Shown here: positions 1 through 8,100 of the stretch, piece by piece
How the letters are laid out: every line of letters starts with the position of its first letter
Position numbering within the stretch: position 1 is the first letter of the stretch
DNA from: JASBSR01 sp963847575
Lineage (GTDB): Bacteria > Pseudomonadota > Gammaproteobacteria > SZUA-229
Length of the DNA: 21,167 bases
Assembly: GCA_963847575.1 (NCBI GenBank)
Contig: CAWKAL010000126.1
Span: forward strand, 1 to 21,167
Reading direction: 5' to 3'
Notes under the pieces: model-generated
The model's database searches: none
Told to the model about the DNA's origin: nothing
Seen by the model: the letters and a program-made list of their open reading frames with translations, nothing else
Made by a program: the position numbers and the translations under genes

Positions 1-1325
1 TTTGCGCGAAACATGAAACGACCGTCAGGAAATCGCAACGGCTCATGGCCAGGTGTGTAGAGGCCTGATTGAATCAGCGGGAACGAGTCATCGCTACCGA
101 GATTGATGTCTATTACACGTATCGTTCCTGCTTCTGTCCCATCGCTTTTCCATAGCTCAAAGCCTCGGCTGCCATCATCAGCGCCAAAATACAGCGTGCC
201 TTTTATATTGGTTAGTCCGAATGGAGATGCATCGTCTGTTGTATTGATGTCCTTAATTAATGTTGTGCCAGCATCGGTGCCATCAGACTGCCATAACTCG
301 AAGCCATTGATGCCATCGTCTGCTGAAAAATACAGTAATCCGTTTAAACTGATTAGGTTGCGCGGTGAGGAACCGTCAACTGCATTAATGTTTTTTACCA
401 TTACAGTGCCGCTTTCAGTGCCGTCCGATTTCCACAACTCACTTCCATTAATGCCGTCGTTAGCGCTAAAGTAGACAGTACCATTGACGCTGGTTAAGTC
501 GCCAAGTAATGCGTTACCAGCAGCATTAATATTTTTAACCATTATCGTACCAGTTGCAGTACCATCCGACTTCCATAGTTCATAGCCATTGATGCCATCG
601 CTAGCACTAAAGTAAAGCGTGTTGTTGATGTTGGTTAATCTTGAAGGTTCTGAGTCACCTGATGCGTTGATATCTTTTACTAGTATCGTACCTGCATCAG
701 TACCGTCAGATTTCCATAGTTCAATCCCATTGCTTCCATCATCAGCCACGAAAAAAAGCGTATCATCAATATTAATAAGGTCGCCTGGAAATGAGCCGTC
801 AACCGGGTTGATGTCTTTTACCCTCACAGTACCGACCTCTGTACCATCAGACTTCCACAGTTCGCTGCCACTGACGCCATCATTAGCCGTGAAAAAAAGT
901 GTGCCGGCGATATTGATTAATCGGAACGGGGATGAACCACCGGCAGGCCAGATGTCTTTAACCAGTACTGTGCCGACCTCAGTGCCATCCGATTTCCATA
1001 ACTCAGCACCATTCACGCCATCATCGGCCCTGAAATAGATCGTGCCGTTGACATATGTATATGAGACTGGCCTCGAGTCGCCTGCTAAGTTGATGTCCTT
1101 GACCTGAACAGTACCGGCTTCAGTACCGTCGGTTTTCCATAGTTCAAATCCACTCACGCCGTCAGTTGCGGAAAAGAAATGACTGCTAGCGACGGTGCCC
1201 GGGAAGTTGTCAACTTCTTCACCGCCAGCTTCACCACTACCGCCATCACTGCTGCATGCCGAGAGCAGAAATGCACTATTAAGTAGTAAAAATATCCCAG
1301 TATAAGAGTGTATTAGTTTCATCAT
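1..1325 (-). CDS. ELWKSDGT-repeat lipoprotein, 3' end beyond the window
   Basis: The minus-strand frame is open from ATG at 1325 to the left edge, giving 441 codons and no stop, so the C-terminus is missing. The N-terminus has a hydrophobic stretch ending in LLSAC, a lipobox, followed by a Ser/Gly/Glu-rich linker (SSDGGSGEAGGEE). This suggests an exported lipid-anchored protein. The rest is eight copies of a 47-residue unit with the core ELWKSDGTxxGTxxVKDIN and a second conserved patch, LYFSAxDGxxG. Such ELWxxDGT repeats occur in large bacterial surface proteins and probably form beta-propeller or beta-sheet blades; no enzymatic motif is visible. Two consecutive ATG codons (1325 and 1322) follow an AGGA Shine-Dalgarno element, so the exact start is uncertain by one codon. 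Function unknown; a surface, adhesion or binding role is inference only. Confidence 0.85.
   Translation of the reverse strand, partial: MMKLIHSYTGIFLLLNSAFLLSACSSDGGSGEAGGEEVDNFPGTVASSHFFSATDGVSGFELWKTDGTEAGTVQVKDINLAGDSRPVSYTYVNGTIYFRADDGVNGAELWKSDGTEVGTVLVKDIWPAGGSSPFRLINIAGTLFFTANDGVSGSELWKSDGTEVGTVRVKDINPVDGSFPGDLINIDDTLFFVADDGSNGIELWKSDGTDAGTILVKDINASGDSEPSRLTNINNTLYFSASDGINGYELWKSDGTATGTIMVKNINAAGNALLGDLTSVNGTVYFSANDGINGSELWKSDGTESGTVMVKNINAVDGSSPRNLISLNGLLYFSADDGINGFELWQSDGTDAGTTLIKDINTTDDASPFGLTNIKGTLYFGADDGSRGFELWKSDGTEAGTIRVIDINLGSDDSFPLIQSGLYTPGHEPLRFPDGRFMFRA
105..1170 (-). repeat. Eight in-frame 141-bp coding repeats
   Basis: The sequence encoding ELW(K/Q)(S/T)DGT recurs with exact 141-bp spacing; its Trp-codon region starts near 151, 292, 433, 574, 715, 856, 997 and 1138. 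The copies are diverged at synonymous and variable positions but keep length exactly, so length is under selection or the array was amplified by unit duplication. One copy has Gln in place of Lys (near 292) and the first copy has Thr in place of Ser. Confidence 0.9.
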
Positions 1326-1403
1326 GTTGTCCTGGTTTGTCATAAATTTGTATCGTACAGCCTAATACCGAGTTAGCTGCGCCGTGATATTGATTAGCCT
1401 ACT

Positions 1404-1409
1404 ATTATA
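1404..1409 (-). promoter_or_regulatory. Possible -10 box for the repeat lipoprotein
   Basis: On the minus strand a perfect TATAAT lies about 80 nt upstream of the lipoprotein start. No good -35 hexamer is seen at 16-18 bp, so this is only a candidate, in an A+T-rich leader where chance matches are common. Confidence 0.3.
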
Positions 1410-1679
1410 GTTATCATGTACCGACAGAATCCGTGATGCATCATCAGTTATGATGAAAACTTACTGTTAACCACTGTATATGTGAGTTTGTTCACAATAA
1501 TATTAGCGATACCTGAAATAAATATATTTTATTGGCAATCAGAAGTGATCACGGGGACGGGGTAATTGTTTACATTTGAGTTATTATGAAACGGAGACAT
1601 GATATTCGTAGAATGTAATTTTGCGACATCTGTCACGAAACAGGCTAGTAGCGTGTTATATGCCTGGTTCGAACATATT

Positions 1680-1730
1680 GGGGTCAGAGAACATTGTTTC
1701 TTATATTAGAGACAATTGCTCTCTGACCCC
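1680..1730. repeat. GGGGTCAGAGA inverted repeat (REP-like)
   Basis: GGGGTCAGAGA at 1680-1690 pairs perfectly with TCTCTGACCCC at 1720-1730. The pairing continues imperfectly inward (ACATTGT against ACAATTG), giving a long hairpin with a short A+T-rich loop. The same GGGGTCA core repeats once more just to the right on the minus strand. The motif is typical of dispersed extragenic palindromes in gammaproteobacteria (family resemblance from memory, not searched). Confidence 0.6.
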
Positions 1731-1791
1731 ACTTATTTGACCCCACTTATTATAAATCTCTATGAAGGCCCTCTTTTATTCTGTCTCCTTT

Positions 1792-2439
1792 TTACGTAGT
1801 TGAATCTTCGGCATGGTAGATACCTGCGGCAAGCCAGCCAACACCGAACAGCCACAGCCCCAGCCATTCAACCCAGAAGAGCGTGTCATTCAACGCATAT
1901 GCATTCCCAATAAAATACATGCCGGGCATACCGATTAACATGCACAGACTGACGCCACGATAGAAGTTAGAGCGACCGAGCTTAGCTTTCTTCTTTGCGC
2001 GAGATGAAAAAAACCACATCAAAGAACAGAGACATATAAAGAGGAGAATTGCGGCGCTCTTATGTATTACATCCGTTGTCACTCCGATAGATTCAGTGAA
2101 AACCTGAATCCATTTTGCTGGAACGTCCTCATTCGTAAAACCTTCAGCAGGAAAAAAGGCGACGCATAAGGCGAAGATACAAGCCGCTTTACTTAGCCAG
2201 TATTCCAGGTCTTTTCCATGACCCGTTCCATTGTATGCCGACAAGAAAAACCCAACCGCGATCAAGGATCCGACGAAAATATCGCGTGAATCAGTCCAGT
2301 ACGAGATGCTGATAGACGTCAGTTCTCGCTGGCCTGAAAGAAGTAGAACGGTTAATGGCATTTGTAAAGCAATCAGTCCTATGATTGCGCGCATCGTCTT
2401 ATGATTGATTATGCGCTTCGATGGTTCTGTTGTTTGCAT
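1792..2439 (-). CDS. Six-helix integral membrane protein, function unknown
   Basis: 215 aa, starting at ATG 2439 with a strong Shine-Dalgarno AGGAG nine bases upstream. About six hydrophobic segments are visible, near residues 17-36, 54-70, 82-98, 127-146, 160-180 and 186-207, so it is an inner-membrane protein. A short motif after the first helix, SISISYWTDSRDIFVG, resembles a conserved signature of uncharacterised membrane proteins of this size in proteobacteria. A basic loop (SRAKKKAK) follows helix 4 and is probably cytoplasmic. No catalytic or transport motif is recognisable. It stands alone on the minus strand between repeat-rich gaps, directly behind a small ORF ending at 2459, with which it may share a transcript. 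The A+T content is higher than in the housekeeping region, which may indicate later acquisition. Confidence 0.7.
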   Translation of the reverse strand: MQTTEPSKRIINHKTMRAIIGLIALQMPLTVLLLSGQRELTSISISYWTDSRDIFVGSLIAVGFFLSAYNGTGHGKDLEYWLSKAACIFALCVAFFPAEGFTNEDVPAKWIQVFTESIGVTTDVIHKSAAILLFICLCSLMWFFSSRAKKKAKLGRSNFYRGVSLCMLIGMPGMYFIGNAYALNDTLFWVEWLGLWLFGVGWLAAGIYHAEDSTT

Positions 2440-2458
2440 CTGGAAAATCTCCTTGGTT

Positions 2459-2586
2459 TTAAATATTCGCCACGTCCCCTTTAATGCTTATATCAAGCGC
2501 CTGCTCTAAAGCCGCCTTCTCTTTCCCATCAAAGCAGCTTCATACTGTTCAGGTGAGATCGTTTCAGTCGTTGTTTTTTTGTTCAT
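2459..2586 (-). pseudogene. Small ORF with a frame break at a GGGAAAG heptamer
   Basis: ATG at 2586 opens a 26-codon frame (MNKKTTTETISPEQYEAALM, then GKRRRL and a stop at 2506). The -1 frame from the heptamer GGGAAAG onward instead reads GKEKAALEQALDISIKGDVANI and stops at 2459, 19 nt before the membrane protein start. The joined 42-residue product is coherent and hydrophilic with a helical look. The junction G GGA AAG is in the right phase to be a -1 slippery site, of the type used in lambda gpG/gpGT. Alternatives are a one-base deletion, a sequencing error, or no gene at all. The Shine-Dalgarno is weak (AATAGAATT). Confidence 0.35.
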
Positions 2587-2894
2587 AATTCTATTTAGCT
2601 ACTGCTTACACTAGGGTGTACATCTTGTTAAAGCAATTGGGGGCAGACCACGTTTTTCTCGCATTACTGATTTTGAATTGCTGTCGAATTCCATCTATCG
2701 CACTTCCCTCAAGGTGTGTGTGCTGCTTGATAAGTACTGTAACGCTAATACCCTCGATATTTCAAGACAAAGCTGTGGCAAGCCATATTTTTACGCCTTA
2801 TGCTTTTGACTGTCTCAATTCCCCCCTTCGACACAGCCGAAAAGGACACAAACAACGGGGAGCTTACCGCTTCAGCTGTCTGAGCGAGTGTTGT

Positions 2895-3196
2895 TTACTC
2901 GCGAGTTCTGAAGGGGCCCCGTTGATTGTGGCCGACGAGGGAACCGGTCATGTTTTTAATGACCGGCTGTGGCGTTGGGGTGGCCTTTCTTTTGGTTACT
3001 TTTCTTTGGCCACGCAAAGACAAATTCATCGGGAATGAATTTGTGCTGCGTAGCAGACCCGAAGGGCAAATCACATGGATGTGATTTGCAACGTGACTCG
3101 CCAGCAAGGCGAAAAACAATGCCATGTTGTACTGCAACTCAACCAGTAAACACACCGCACCCTGTTCAAAATAAATGCCGGTGGGCAATGCCCACC
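2895..3196. repeat. Multi-hairpin dispersed intergenic repeat
   Basis: Within 260 bp there are five clean stem-loops in tandem: CCGGTCA (2944-2950/2960-2966), ACAAATTCAT (3020-3029/3035-3044), GCAAATCACAT (3066-3076/3079-3089, 11 bp with a 2-nt loop), CGCC (3099-3102/3108-3111), and GGTGGGCA (3180-3187/3189-3196). The segment also contains the sequence family TTTGGTTACTTTTCTTTGGC, which I know as a common intergenic repeat in proteobacteria. It is probably non-coding structured DNA or RNA; whether it is mobile cannot be judged from one copy. Confidence 0.55.
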
Positions 3197-3273
3197 CTAC
3201 GTAATGCGACAGCCCTGATAACAGTTGCTGCGGTGAACTCTGTGGTTCACGGCGAATACGTCAGGTCACTGGA

Positions 3274-3296
3274 TCCCCGCCAGAATCATGCGGGGA
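3274..3296. repeat. TCCCCGC...GCGGGGA palindrome
   Basis: TCCCCGC (3274-3280) pairs with GCGGGGA (3290-3296) across a nine-base loop, followed by TGACA. This CGGGGATGACA-type palindrome is a widespread intergenic motif in proteobacteria and adds to the repeat mosaic of this gap. Confidence 0.5.
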
Positions 3297-3395
3297 TGAC
3301 AGGGGATAATTTGCGTGGGTAACGGGATATGTGTAATCCCGGGATAACAGGCTAAGGTGATTGCAGGGAGGTCCCGGCCAAAGCGGGCGAATAAA

Positions 3396-3460
3396 GGTGA
3401 CGGAGAGATTATTTAGTAACCAGATTAAGCAATTGATCATTATTTAATCCCTCCGTCACC
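3396..3460 (-). terminator. Inverted repeat after the PPIase gene, possible terminator
   Basis: GGTGACGGAG (3396-3405) pairs with CTCCGTCACC (3451-3460). Pairing extends to 16 bp with one G-U-type mismatch (arms 3396-3411 and 3445-3460). The loop is about 33 nt and A+T rich. It begins 6 bp after the stop of the minus-strand isomerase gene, and on that strand is followed by TTTATT, so it may end that transcript. The large loop makes it a weak intrinsic terminator; it could equally be another palindromic repeat. Confidence 0.4.
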
Positions 3461-3466
3461 TCTTTA

Positions 3467-4084
3467 CTACTGTGCAGCTGGTGTGATCCACTTTTGCATT
3501 TCCTGCGTACGTTGCTCAGTAATTGAACCCTGCTCTCTGGATTTCACAGTGAGTGCTGCGATGTAATCGGCTTCTTTCTGAAAGTGCCTGTTGAGTTCGT
3601 CCTGGTAGACTGCCACCGCAAATTGATTCTTGCGCAGGTCGATAACATAGTCATTGAACTTGTTCTTCATGTACATCCTGAGTGTGAGCCGGCTTACCTG
3701 CGGATCATCGAAGTTCTGATACTGCGCATCTTTCACATCCAGGACCTTGACCAGGTGCCAGCCGGCGGGTGATTCGACAGGATCACTAACCACCTCGGGT
3801 TCCAGGTTGAAGGTAAAGTTATCCAGTTCATCAAAACCGGTACCCTGGCTGACCCAGCCCATCTCGCCCAGGGTGCTTTTTGCATTAGGATCTAATGAGT
3901 ACAGCTGCGCCGCCTGGAACATGGTGATCTTGCCGCTATCGATTTCAGCCTTGATCGATTCAGCTTCTTCGCGGGTCTTGACCACGACCATCTGCACCTT
4001 GCGTGTCTCGGGTACGCTGATCTTTTCCATGTGATCGACGAAGAATGTCTTCAGCTCATCTTCTGACGGTTTCCATTGTAGCAA
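3467..4084 (-). CDS. C-terminal part of a frameshifted PpiC/SurA-type isomerase
   Basis: This frame carries the parvulin (rotamase) domain of the gene that begins at 4973. Typical parvulin features are visible: SLDPNAKSTLGEMGWVSQG, then FNLEPEVVSDPVES and the ending GWHLVKVLDVKD. The first beta strand reads KVQMVVVKT where active parvulins usually have a His (RHILVKT), so catalysis may be weak or lost. The only available start at the left end of the frame is a TTG (4084) with no Shine-Dalgarno, and it overlaps the upstream frame by 29 bp. It therefore looks like the continuation of one gene after a single extra base rather than a separate gene. After the domain, about 60 residues of charged helical tail end in WITPAAQ. 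Confidence 0.75.
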   Translation of the reverse strand: MLQWKPSEDELKTFFVDHMEKISVPETRKVQMVVVKTREEAESIKAEIDSGKITMFQAAQLYSLDPNAKSTLGEMGWVSQGTGFDELDNFTFNLEPEVVSDPVESPAGWHLVKVLDVKDAQYQNFDDPQVSRLTLRMYMKNKFNDYVIDLRKNQFAVAVYQDELNRHFQKEADYIAALTVKSREQGSITEQRTQEMQKWITPAAQ

Positions 4085-4973
4085 TCATATTTGCGCGGTG
4101 CAGATTGATCAGGTGGGTCTTGCGGTACTCTGCAGTACGCTGGATAAATTCAGGGTCTTTGTCCATACCTGCAGCTAATGCTTTGTCTGCCATCAAGGTA
4201 TTATCGATATACTCCTGTAACCGCGCCAGACGTTCTTCGTCATTATCGACATAAAACTCAGCCAGCGTGGCGCGATAATCAGCGCCGCGCATCTGCACTT
4301 TCACTTCATTCCAGGTGATGCGTTTATCTGCCACGGTAGCAATAGTATCAACATCAGAACGTTTGTCATCGGCGTCAGTGCTCAGCACATCTTCATTAAT
4401 TTTTATATCAACACCCGCTCGCAGGCGTTCACGCATGCTCTTGTTCAATTCAGTAAATCGATGCTTGCGGATCTTGGCTTCGATGGCAACTTTTACATCA
4501 TCAGTGAGCTCGGCCTCTGGACTGATGCTTGATTTATAAAACGCCACTACTTCGTCCTCTGTGACCGGGATATCACCGATAAGGACCTTTGACTTATACA
4601 TGGTCGCAAGTACCGCATGCTCGAATTTTTTCATATCGGTGACGTATTGCGTAAGCCGGTCTGATCCTTTTTCCTTTGCATCGAGGTATAACAGGTTGGC
4701 GCTTATCGCCTTATCGAGCAGGGTTATGATCACCTGGCTGCGTTTTGGCGTACCCAGTGCAGGTATCGACAGGCCAACCATTGCCGAACTGTTCAGCATG
4801 GTATTGAGCTGATTATAAGTGATGACTTCATCACCGACCTTTGCCACCACACCTTCAGCATTTGTTAGCTGTGTACCGGGTGCCCTGGCTGATGGTTCAT
4901 CATTACCACAACTCGCCAGTAATAAAGTTATAAACAAGACCGATAATAGTTTAGTAACAAACTGATATTGCAT
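4056..4973 (-). CDS. N-terminal part of a frameshifted SurA/PpiC-like lipoprotein isomerase
   Basis: The start chosen is ATG 4973, with AGGA nine bases upstream; a TTG six codons earlier would overrun this site. The N-terminus is a lipoprotein signal, with the lipobox LASC and Cys22. Then comes VVAKVGDEVITYNQL, the beginning typical of SurA/PpiC/EpsD-type foldases, and a long helical chaperone region. The frame stops at 4056 inside what should be continuous protein. Reading on after one skipped base between 4087 and 4056 gives WKPSEDELKTFF and the parvulin domain. The whole gene (4973-3467) minus one base is exactly 502 codons, supporting one 501-aa protein. It lies 190 bp behind the nine-haem cytochrome gene with a terminator between, so a role in folding exported proteins is plausible but inferred. 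Confidence 0.75.
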   Translation of the reverse strand: MQYQFVTKLLSVLFITLLLASCGNDEPSARAPGTQLTNAEGVVAKVGDEVITYNQLNTMLNSSAMVGLSIPALGTPKRSQVIITLLDKAISANLLYLDAKEKGSDRLTQYVTDMKKFEHAVLATMYKSKVLIGDIPVTEDEVVAFYKSSISPEAELTDDVKVAIEAKIRKHRFTELNKSMRERLRAGVDIKINEDVLSTDADDKRSDVDTIATVADKRITWNEVKVQMRGADYRATLAEFYVDNDEERLARLQEYIDNTLMADKALAAGMDKDPEFIQRTAEYRKTHLINLHRANMIATMETVRR

Positions 4974-5084
4974 AATATATTTTCCTGACAAAATAGGGTC
5001 TAAAAAACTTAGCTCGCGTTAGTCGTTTAGTGTAAAGGATTACCTGCAAGCCAAAAAGGTTCTATAGCAGTCAGTAATCACATA

Positions 5085-5115
5085 AAAAAGGGAGGGAAAG
5101 TAACCTTTCCCTCCC
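5085..5115 (-). terminator. Rho-independent terminator of the multihaem cytochrome gene
   Basis: On the minus strand the 11-bp perfect stem GGGAGGGAAAG / CTTTCCCTCCC (5105-5115 and 5090-5100), with a four-base loop, is followed immediately by TTTTTT (5084-5089). It lies 50 bp after the cytochrome stop codon. Confidence 0.9.
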
Positions 5116-5164
5116 AGCTTTAAGTTACATCTTCTAATACAGGGGTTTCACCCCCATGCATTTT

Positions 5165-8100
5165 TTACCAGCCGCAGGTACTGCCGGCATAGGTCGTTGA
5201 AATATACTCCCAGACTGATTCAGAAGCTCGTCCCTCGATCAGATGATTCTTCCATTTATCCGTGCAACCTCTGCGTTGCAGTGACCGCGTACGGTCGCCA
5301 TGACAGCTGGAACAAACAGTGTTCTCAGGACTTTCAAACGCAGGGTCACCGGCAACATAACCAAGCTGAGACAGTTCTACCTTGTCCATCATCTCGCGAG
5401 AACTGCGTCCCTTGAAGGCGTGTTCTGTCCATGTCCTGTTGGTTGATGATATGTCGGTCCTGTTATCGGTGTGACAGTTCAGGCAGTAGTCAACCAACGG
5501 ATCAGCATTCTCAGTAAAGGTATGCATCCAGGCAACCGCTGCATCGTAGTCTTCCTTAATTGGCTGCCCGTTATATGTCAGACCATCCTCGATATGGCTA
5601 GGAACGCCTGCACCATTGACCTCATGACAGGTACCACACTTGAGCGGACCATGCGAACCATCGTGGTTCAGTGCTGCTGCCTGTGCATAAGACGTGGTAT
5701 CGATATTCGGGGTTACCGGATACAGACCATGGATTGACTCATGACAACCCTGACAGCTGATGTTCTGATGGCCTTTCGAGTAACGCATCAGGCTTGCTTT
5801 ACGTGGGTAGTTGAACGGAGGGTATGCATTGATGTTACCGCTCTGCTCAACAAACGGTGCCTGGTGACAGTCGGCGCAGTGTGGCTCACCGGCAGATAAC
5901 CAGTGGTCACGACCATCGGTAGCTGCTGAGAACGGTACCGGGACTGCAACTGAACCCGTAGGCAAGGTCGCCTGCGCTGCAGTCACACAGTCCGGTGTGG
6001 TACAGAAGTCCATTGCATTCACACTGAAGTCGCCATCACCATCTACGGAGCCACAGATATGGAATGCTGGCGCACCAGGATACTCAGCACCACAGTCAAT
6101 CAGGCCGGTACCGCCGCCTGTAGAACAGGCTGCTGCACTGTTGACGTTCACTTCAACCGTAGCCACGTTACCATCATGCGCCGAATCAACCGGAATCACG
6201 CCAAAGTAACCGGCAACGTAGTTACACAGACCAGGATTGGTATCCCAGATCGCATAACTATAGTCGACTGCATCACTCTCCTTCGGATCCAGCCATAGCT
6301 CGGCCTGCTCTAAAGTGGTACCTACTGCTGCAGCAACTGCTGCCAGGGTAGGTTCGCCACGCGGGTTGCTTATGCCAACACCGCGAACCAGGTCTTCCAT
6401 ATTTTCAGCTTTCCAGATTTCCTGGCCCAGCTGGTTATGACAGTTAGTACACCAGATGCCGTTACCGTCACTGGCAACATTATCCGCCAGGTACTGACCG
6501 ACAGCATTCAGGTACTCAGGGGTCTCTGCACCATCGGTGTCTTTACCCGGATTAGAGTGCACATCGCGGCCGACGAAACAGCCGCCGTTAGCGCCGCGGT
6601 TGTCACCGTTCGCATACTTGTTGGTACCCGCCAGGGTAATCGGGTAACCAGCCATATCACCGTCTGAACGATGCGCAGGATGACAACCCTGGCAACCGCC
6701 ATCACGTCCCAGCGAGTCAGCAAAGGCAATAATGCCCAGCTCGCCATCGGCATTCGGCATGTTTATGCCACGATGGTTATTATGGATCGCTTCGGTGATC
6801 GGTTTGATCAAGGTACCCGCAGTACACTGCTCTGTGCCAAGTTCATTGCCGGGACCACATTCAGCTGATTTAACCGCAGCAATCACGTTGTCCGCATGAC
6901 AACGCTGACAGATCACAGACTCGTGACCCAGGCGTGTGTTCTGCGCAAGTTCATTACCCACTGGATCAGCGCCAGGATAATTCGCCGCAAAGCTGGTGCC
7001 GTGCTGGATATCGTGGCCATTCAGCATACTGATGGCCGCACTCTTCAGACGGGAATACCAGTCTGAATCACCCGCGCCGGTATCGATGTTATAGAACGCG
7101 TTCCAGTAGTTATATTCCTGCTCAACCAGCGCATACTGCGCCGGGTCACCATTAGGGCTGTTAGCCACTATTAGCGTACCGCCGCCTTCCGCGACAGAGT
7201 TCGCTATCTGCGTACCATTGGCAGGATTCGAGTGACAACGCTCACAGTTCGGGATATCGATCGGTGCGGTACCAAAACCGATAACCGGGTTGCCAGCACT
7301 GTCTAAAGTAGCAGCGCCCGCACCACTGGGTGCGCCTGGATCGTAGTCATACATCTGTGCCTTCATGGCGACATAGGGACGTACTGAATCTTCATTCAGC
7401 AGTCCAGGATCGCCGAAGAAATCTACACTGTCTTCGAACGGGGTCAGCGGCAGACCGAGCGCTTCCCAGATATCAGGCGAGGTCAGCATGATCGGCAGGT
7501 TTTCCAGTACTTTCATCTGGGTGTACACCACCGTGCCTTTATCACCAGAGAAAGTCAGCACATTGCCGTTAGAGAAACCACCGCAATCATTGGCAACCGT
7601 GTTGCCATTGGCATCAGTGGTCACCGGACCCAGCGGATGGAAGGCCGGACCGCAATCCGTCGGATAGGCCACCGTCGGGAATGGACCGGGCTGCCCTGTG
7701 ACACCAAGACGGATCTTGTCGGCTTCCAGTGAGGTACCGGTTGTGTTATCACCTTCCAGATTTTCATAGAAGTACAGGTGGTTCCAGACTGCATTCTGAT
7801 AGTTGTCAGTCGGATCAGTGAAATCTCCATCACCCTTGAGGACCGCTTGAGAACCATTGTAATCGCCGTACTGCATGGCGCCATTAACGACCTCGACAGA
7901 ATCAAACTTGGTATTCCATGCCAGCAGTGAATTGCCTTCAGCCGCACTGATTAACAGGCTGCTCTGCGCTTTACCTCGACCATCATTACGCGGCTGCGCT
8001 TCATGCCAGTACTTCAGTACGTATTTCTTGAAGTTGCCACTGTTATCCAGCTCCAGATCACGCACCACGGTCTCACGACCCAGTGCATCCAGACCTTCGT

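Larger units (their letters stand above)
1326..1791. other. Intergenic interval with REP-like motifs
   Basis: This 466-bp gap holds no convincing ORF. It contains a CGGGGACGGGG motif near 1554 and a GGGGTCAGAGA inverted repeat at 1680-1730. A 13-bp direct repeat, GACCCCACTTATT, is present at 1725-1737 and 1739-1751. These motifs resemble the extragenic palindromes that accompany REP-associated tyrosine transposases (RAYTs), but no such transposase is present here. Confidence 0.5.
2587..3466. other. 880-bp gene-poor interval made of repeat elements
   Basis: No ORF here looks like a real gene. The left part (to about 2880) includes an AATTGGGGGCAGACCACG motif near 2634-2651, similar to RAYT-type REP ends. 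The centre holds a multi-hairpin element (2880-3196), and the right part has further palindromes at 3274-3296 and 3396-3460. Translations across the centre give sequences such as LSLRGQRKVTKRKATP. I recognise these as a frequently annotated spurious protein from repeated proteobacterial intergenic DNA. Confidence 0.6.

Noticed and set aside
103..1038. Plus-strand open frames opposite the repeat lipoprotein
   Set aside because: They show the same 141-bp period as the minus-strand repeats, begin and end inside them, and have no Shine-Dalgarno; they are mirror frames of a coding repeat.
105..1170. CRISPR-like regular spacing
   Set aside because: The repeats are 141 bp, in frame, protein coding and diverged, with no unique spacers.
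2616..3322. Three overlapping open frames in the repeat-rich gap (both strands)
   Set aside because: Their products are translations of common intergenic repeats, overlap each other on opposite strands and cover hairpin arms. No start signals support them.
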